Below, one piece after another: positions 22,848 through 25,842 of a stretch of 25,842 nucleotides of DNA. Under the pieces are notes generated by a model. The model was not told the origin of the DNA, did not search any database, and was given only the letters and a program-made list of their open reading frames with translations. The translations under genes were made by a program, and so were the position numbers. The DNA comes from DMER01 sp003451645 (lineage in GTDB: Bacteria > Pseudomonadota > Alphaproteobacteria > Micropepsales > Micropepsaceae), in NCBI GenBank assembly GCA_031976175.1, contig DALYLR010000040.1, positions 1 through 25,842 on the forward strand, given 5' to 3'. Position 1 is the first letter of the stretch. Each line of letters opens with the position of its first letter.

Positions 22848-23432
22848 ATGTCTCGTGGACCCGGGCGCCCCCGCGCCTTTGATGAAGATGCAGCTCTGGA
22901 TGCAGCGATCCAGGTCTTTTGGCAAGCAGGGTATCCGGCTGCGTCGCTCGATGCTCTGACTTGCGCGATGGGCATTGCGCGGCCCAGCCTTTATGCCGCT
23001 TTCGGCGACAAGGAGGCGCTCTATGCGCGATGCCTTGGCCGGTACCGTGATCATGTCTGCGCGTTCGTGCAGGAGGCGCTAACGCAGGCGCACGATTTCG
23101 AAGCCGGCCTCTCCGCCATGTTCGATCGAGCCATCCTTGTCTACACAAAGCCCACGCCCCGCGGCTGCCTCCTGGCGTCCGCCGCCTTGGGCGATGCGCC
23201 CATCCACCCCGATGCGCGTGCAACTGTTGCGCGGAGCTTGGACGCCTTGGAGGCCATCATCGCTGAGTTCTGCGAGCGGTTCGTCTCTACCCGGCGGGAC
23301 GCCCGGGCGCAAGCCCGCCTCATTGTCACCTTTCTCTACGGCATCGCCGCCCGCGCGCGGCTCGGCGTGCCTGCCAGAGACCTGCGCCAAGATGTGAAGC
23401 ACTTCACGCTGGTGGTGGTGCGGACGGATTAG
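22848..23432 (+). CDS. TetR/AcrR-family transcriptional regulator, 194 aa
   Basis: The N-terminal HTH spans about residues 10-55: PRAFDEDAALDAAIQVFWQA, GYPAASLDALTCAMGIARPS and LYAAFGDKEALYARCL. A ligand-binding helical domain follows, with TKPTPRGCLLASAALGDAPI, a motif seen in one common TetR subgroup. It is divergent from the GST gene, so it probably represses GST and itself. ATG 22848 gives the normal family length. Ligand unknown. Confidence 0.92.
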   Translation: MSRGPGRPRAFDEDAALDAAIQVFWQAGYPAASLDALTCAMGIARPSLYAAFGDKEALYARCLGRYRDHVCAFVQEALTQAHDFEAGLSAMFDRAILVYTKPTPRGCLLASAALGDAPIHPDARATVARSLDALEAIIAEFCERFVSTRRDARAQARLIVTFLYGIAARARLGVPARDLRQDVKHFTLVVVRTD

Positions 23433-23518
23433 TGGGCGATTTGCGATTGCTCAGTGGAATGGCCTGCCGCCCGCCGCTTCAAGCCGTCTTTTTGAAATAC
23501 AAAGTGTCCAATTGGATT

Positions 23519-23571
23519 AAGACGGCCCCAACTTCCTCTGGGCAATGAAGGGGACTGGGTAGGGGCGTCAC
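23519..23571 (+). repeat. Imperfect direct repeat, right copy (relic of a patatin 3' end)
   Basis: A non-coding copy of 22083-22136. Read in the patatin frame it still encodes DGPNFLWAMKGTG then TAG, but a TAA lies just upstream, so no gene remains. The two copies bracket GST and TetR at a spacing of 1436 bp. The rest of the 158-bp gap (23433-23590) shows nothing else. Confidence 0.82.
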
Positions 23572-23590
23572 CGCCGATGAGGACGGCTTT

Positions 23591-24049
23591 TCACGAAACG
23601 ATCCCTCGGGCCATAAGTGCTGCTTGCGCCTCGGGCAAGCTCGTGACCAGCCCTGCCAGCGTCGGGTGATTGCTCGCCTTCACCTTGTTGATCAAGCGCA
23701 AGTTGGCACTTACAAAGAGCGAGTTGCGTTGCAGCGCCAAGGCCAAATAGGCGCAGTCATACGCTGGATGATCCAAGTCCGCAGCGAGACTGAGCGCAGG
23801 TCCCAACAGTTCACTGCCGGCAACAATGTCGAGCCCCGACCGAAGCAGGATTTGACCTGCCATTTCGCCTTCCGTGCGTGTCAATTCAGCGCGACGGACC
23901 TTCTTCCAAAGGATATTTGCACACTCCATGTATATCAGATCCGGCGCTGCTGCCTTCTCAGATGCGACCAAAGCCACAGCGTCGGGCGATCCTTGTTCTT
24001 CTACAACACACTTGATCAAGACGCTGGCGTCAACGACAACGCCGCTTAC
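23591..24049 (-). CDS. VapC-like PIN-domain toxin with lost start codon
   Basis: The reading frame encodes a complete PIN ribonuclease: VVVDASVLIK (first catalytic Asp), IYMECANILWKKV (Glu), HPAYDCAYLALAL (Asp) and SLFVSANLRLINKV, where the fourth acidic position appears to be Asn. The codon at the expected start, overlapping the antitoxin stop, is GTA (24049-24047). A stop lies two codons further upstream, and the next legal start is TTG 24019, which would remove VVVDAS and so the first catalytic Asp. A change of GTGA to GTAA would keep the antitoxin stop while killing the start. The toxin is therefore probably silent or poorly made. A sequencing error is the alternative. Confidence 0.78.
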   Translation of the reverse strand, partial: VSGVVVDASVLIKCVVEEQGSPDAVALVASEKAAAPDLIYMECANILWKKVRRAELTRTEGEMAGQILLRSGLDIVAGSELLGPALSLAADLDHPAYDCAYLALALQRNSLFVSANLRLINKVKASNHPTLAGLVTSLPEAQAALMARGIVS

Positions 24050-24285
24050 CGTTCATCCCGTCCTTCGCGCTGAAGGATTTCTGCAGGTGTATGCCTGCGA
24101 TCTTTGGTCAGCTCCCGTAACTTTGCCGCGGCCTGCAAAAAGCCAGGTGGCTCTTCCGATCGTAACGCTTGGCGAAGTATGTCGAGATGCTCTTCCTCGG
24201 CCGACCGGCCGTTACGCGCTGCACGACGCTCTAGCAAGGCGATCAAATCCTTCTCTTTATCTGGAATAAGCAAATTGATTGCCAT
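24046..24285 (-). CDS. VapB-like antitoxin (FitA/RHH-type), 79 aa
   Basis: It opens MAINLLIPDKEKDLIALLER and continues RAARNGRSAEEEHLDILRQA, the form of short ribbon-helix-helix antitoxins that pair with PIN toxins; the C-terminal tail LTKDRRHTPAEILQREGRDE would wrap the toxin. ATG 24285 follows GGAGG. The stop codon overlaps the toxin frame, the usual translational coupling of vapBC. By family knowledge it would neutralise the toxin and repress its own operon. It lies 41 bp after the second DUF29 gene on the same strand. Confidence 0.88.
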   Translation of the reverse strand: MAINLLIPDKEKDLIALLERRAARNGRSAEEEHLDILRQALRSEEPPGFLQAAAKLRELTKDRRHTPAEILQREGRDER

Positions 24286-24326
24286 GCAACCTCCATGAAG
24301 TTCTCCAACAAGCCATCTCGGGGCCC

Positions 24327-24758
24327 TCACGGCCACCACGCCTCATCCTTTGCCTCGTCCAGGCTGAACGGCGCCTCGCCCGGGATCAGCGCCAGGTCCA
24401 TATCCATCTCGCTGGAGGCATCGCGGCGCGCCTTGCGATAAGCGCGGGCGAATTGCTGCGCCTCATGAGGTTTGAGGCCCGGGTTCAGGCTCAGGTGATC
24501 CTCGATCGCCTCGCGCTGGTTCTCAATACTGTTGCGCCAGCTGCGCCCGCGCCGCTCCGGCTGCAGGATCCATTTCAGCAAATGCGTCTGCAGGACACGA
24601 AAGCGCTGCTCCAACTCCCGGATTTCCGAAGCACCCAAGGCCGCCATCTCCTCCGCCAGCCCGTCCCAGTCCAGCTCATTGGCCGAGCGCCGGCGCAACG
24701 CATCGAGCTGGCTCTGCGTCCAGCTATAGAAATCCGTATCGTGGAGCGGCTTGTTCAC
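24327..24758 (-). CDS. DUF29-family protein, second tandem copy, 143 aa
   Basis: Starts VNKPLHDTDFYSWTQSQLDA and has the DUF29 core LDWDGLAEEMAALG and HLLKWILQPERRGRSW. GTG 24758 overlaps the stop of the upstream copy (CCGTGA). It is about 84 percent identical to that copy; nearly all differences lie in residues 48-112 while both ends are almost unchanged. The helical domain is of unknown function. Confidence 0.92.
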   Translation of the reverse strand: MNKPLHDTDFYSWTQSQLDALRRRSANELDWDGLAEEMAALGASEIRELEQRFRVLQTHLLKWILQPERRGRSWRNSIENQREAIEDHLSLNPGLKPHEAQQFARAYRKARRDASSEMDMDLALIPGEAPFSLDEAKDEAWWP

Positions 24759-25186
24759 GGCCACCACCCCTCATCCTTTGCCTCGTCCAGGCTGAAGGGC
24801 GGCTCGGCCGGGATCAGCGCCAGGTCCATGTCCATCTCGCTGGAGGCATCGCGGCGGGCCTTGGTATAGGCATCGGCGAATTCCTCCGCCTCCAGACGTT
24901 TGAGGCCCGGATTGCGCTTAAGGTGACGCGCAATGTCGCTGCGCTGATTTTGGATCGTGTTCTCCCAGCTGCGCCCGCGCCGCTCCGGCTGCAGGATCCA
25001 TTTCAGCAAATGCTCCAGCAGCACTCTGAACCGCGTGTTCAGCTCCCGCTCCTCTGAGGCTCCCAAGGCCGCCATCTCCTCCGCCAGCCCGTCCCAGTCC
25101 AGCTCATTGGCCGAGCGCCGGCGCAACGCGTCCAACTGGCTCTGCGTCCAGCTATAAAAGTCCGTGTCGTGGAGCGGCTTGTTCAT
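24755..25186 (-). CDS. DUF29-family protein, first tandem copy, 143 aa
   Basis: Starts MNKPLHDTDFYSWTQSQLDA with the same DUF29 core (LAEEMAALGASEERELNTRF, LLKWILQPERRGRSWENTIQ). Its last codons TGG TGG CCG TGA contain the GTG that starts the next copy, so the pair is translationally coupled. ATG 25186 is 14 bp after the SGNH hydrolase stop, which suggests one transcript. DUF29 genes are common and often multi-copy in some bacteria; function unknown. Confidence 0.93.
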   Translation of the reverse strand: MNKPLHDTDFYSWTQSQLDALRRRSANELDWDGLAEEMAALGASEERELNTRFRVLLEHLLKWILQPERRGRSWENTIQNQRSDIARHLKRNPGLKRLEAEEFADAYTKARRDASSEMDMDLALIPAEPPFSLDEAKDEGWWP

Positions 25187-25200
25187 AGCGCGTCACGCTA

Positions 25201-25842
25201 TCACACAGCGCCCGCTGCGCCAATCATAGGGACCAGGCCTCCAGGCCCAAACACCGCCGCCGCAAAGCGCTCGCCGATCCGTGTCAGGCCCGCGGCATTG
25301 GGGTGCAAGCCATCCGGCAAATCGTGCACATCCTCTGGGCCGAACAGCGTTAATCCGTTCAGATAGTGCAGATTGTGATCGCCCGCACCGCGCCGTACGG
25401 CCACGATCCGCTCCAGCATCTCGCGGATGCGCTGCAGGCTCAGCGCGCCATAAGCCAATTCGGGAGGGCGCGGATGCACCCTGATGCCGCCCTTGACCGG
25501 GATGGTCGGGCCCGGATGATCCTCCGCCAACGGACAGATGATGGGTGAGGCGATTACGATGGGGGTGCCGGGCTTGCCCTCCCGGATAGTGTCGAGGAAC
25601 CCATGCACGGCGGGGGCAAAGACGCGCTCGCGCATCGTGTCGAGGTTGACGACATTGATGCCCAGTTTCAGGCTGATCACATCAAACCGGCCATCCCGGA
25701 TCACCCGCGCGACGCCTACGTCGAGCTGGCATTGCCCGGCCAGACCCAGATTGGTGAGGGCGAGCCCTGCGCTGCGCGCGGCCGTTGCGGCCGACGCCGA
25801 GGCTGCCGCGGCCGAGCTCGAGGCGATGGAGGTCGAAGAAGG
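25201..25842 (-). CDS. SGNH/GDSL-type hydrolase, 5' end outside window
   Basis: The frame is open to the window edge, so the N-terminus with the catalytic GDS/GSS block is missing. Visible: NLGLAGQC (block II Gly), FDVISLKLGINVVN (block III with Gly and Asn), and the catalytic Asp/His block DGLHPNAAG near the C-terminus. By family knowledge it is an esterase or lipase-like hydrolase; substrate unknown. At the window edge is an unusual stretch of about 20 mostly Ser and Ala residues, just before TAARSAGLALTNLG. It precedes the DUF29 pair by 14 bp. Confidence 0.85.
   Translation of the reverse strand, partial: PSSTSIASSSAAAASASAATAARSAGLALTNLGLAGQCQLDVGVARVIRDGRFDVISLKLGINVVNLDTMRERVFAPAVHGFLDTIREGKPGTPIVIASPIICPLAEDHPGPTIPVKGGIRVHPRPPELAYGALSLQRIREMLERIVAVRRGAGDHNLHYLNGLTLFGPEDVHDLPDGLHPNAAGLTRIGERFAAAVFGPGGLVPMIGAAGAV

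Larger units (their letters stand above)
24327..25186 (-). repeat. Tandem gene duplication, period 428 bp
   Basis: The two DUF29 genes are direct repeats. The first 47 codons and the last 30 or so are nearly identical between copies, including the TGGTGGCCGTGA junction at both ends. Confidence 0.9.

Noticed and set aside
25783..25842. Ala/Glu-rich plus-strand frame at the window edge
   Set aside because: Has no start or ribosome site and is the complement of the Ser/Ala codons in the SGNH frame.

Overview
The window looks like chromosome of a GC-rich, Gram-negative alphaproteobacterium. It carries an autotransporter, a DsbD-type periplasmic thiol reductase, a beta-class glutathione S-transferase, a DUF2853 protein and DUF29 proteins, and much of its translation is coupled through ATGA or GTGA overlaps. 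The order or genus cannot be fixed from sequence alone. I see no rRNA, tRNA, CRISPR array, transposase, integrase or phage gene.

Layout. 1-2012: 3' end of an autotransporter with a near-identical 96-residue passenger repeat and its beta barrel. 2040-2947: a minus-strand pair (membrane protein plus XRE regulator), divergent from two tiny overlapping single-TM ORFs (32 and 30 residues). 2973-6462: two membrane proteins of unknown function, one of 945 residues with a beta-helix-like N-terminus. 6556-10687: minus-strand operon of DsbD/ScsB-like reductase, redoxin and TPR protein. 10825-11905: three overlapping plus-strand genes, namely a miniature CurA-like remnant and two GNAT acetyltransferases. 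11972-12334: small exported NTR/TIMP-like protein. 12411-14285: an sdpR-sdpI-CPBP protease operon. 14350-16058: a thiolase and a GNAT protein. 16207-16833: an exported Cys/His-rich protein with a clear terminator. 17163-22126: plus-strand metabolic genes (haloalkane dehalogenase-like hydrolase, DUF2853, two hotdog thioesterases, an aldo/keto-reductase-like protein, a cNMP-domain patatin lipase). 22133-23432: divergent GST and TetR. 23591-25842: minus-strand SGNH hydrolase (partial), tandem DUF29 genes, and a VapBC-like pair whose toxin has lost its start codon.

Most notable. Two small regulator-bearing cassettes (sdpRI-CPBP and GST-TetR) are each bounded by a copy of the 3' end of the adjacent gene (GNAT and patatin respectively), which suggests insertion at gene 3' ends. 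The CurA-like ORF appears to keep only the two ends of a roughly 340-residue enzyme. The VapC-like toxin has GTA where GTG is expected, so its first catalytic Asp lies upstream of any legal start. The 2760-2947 pair of tiny membrane ORFs has a strong ribosome site and no assigned function.
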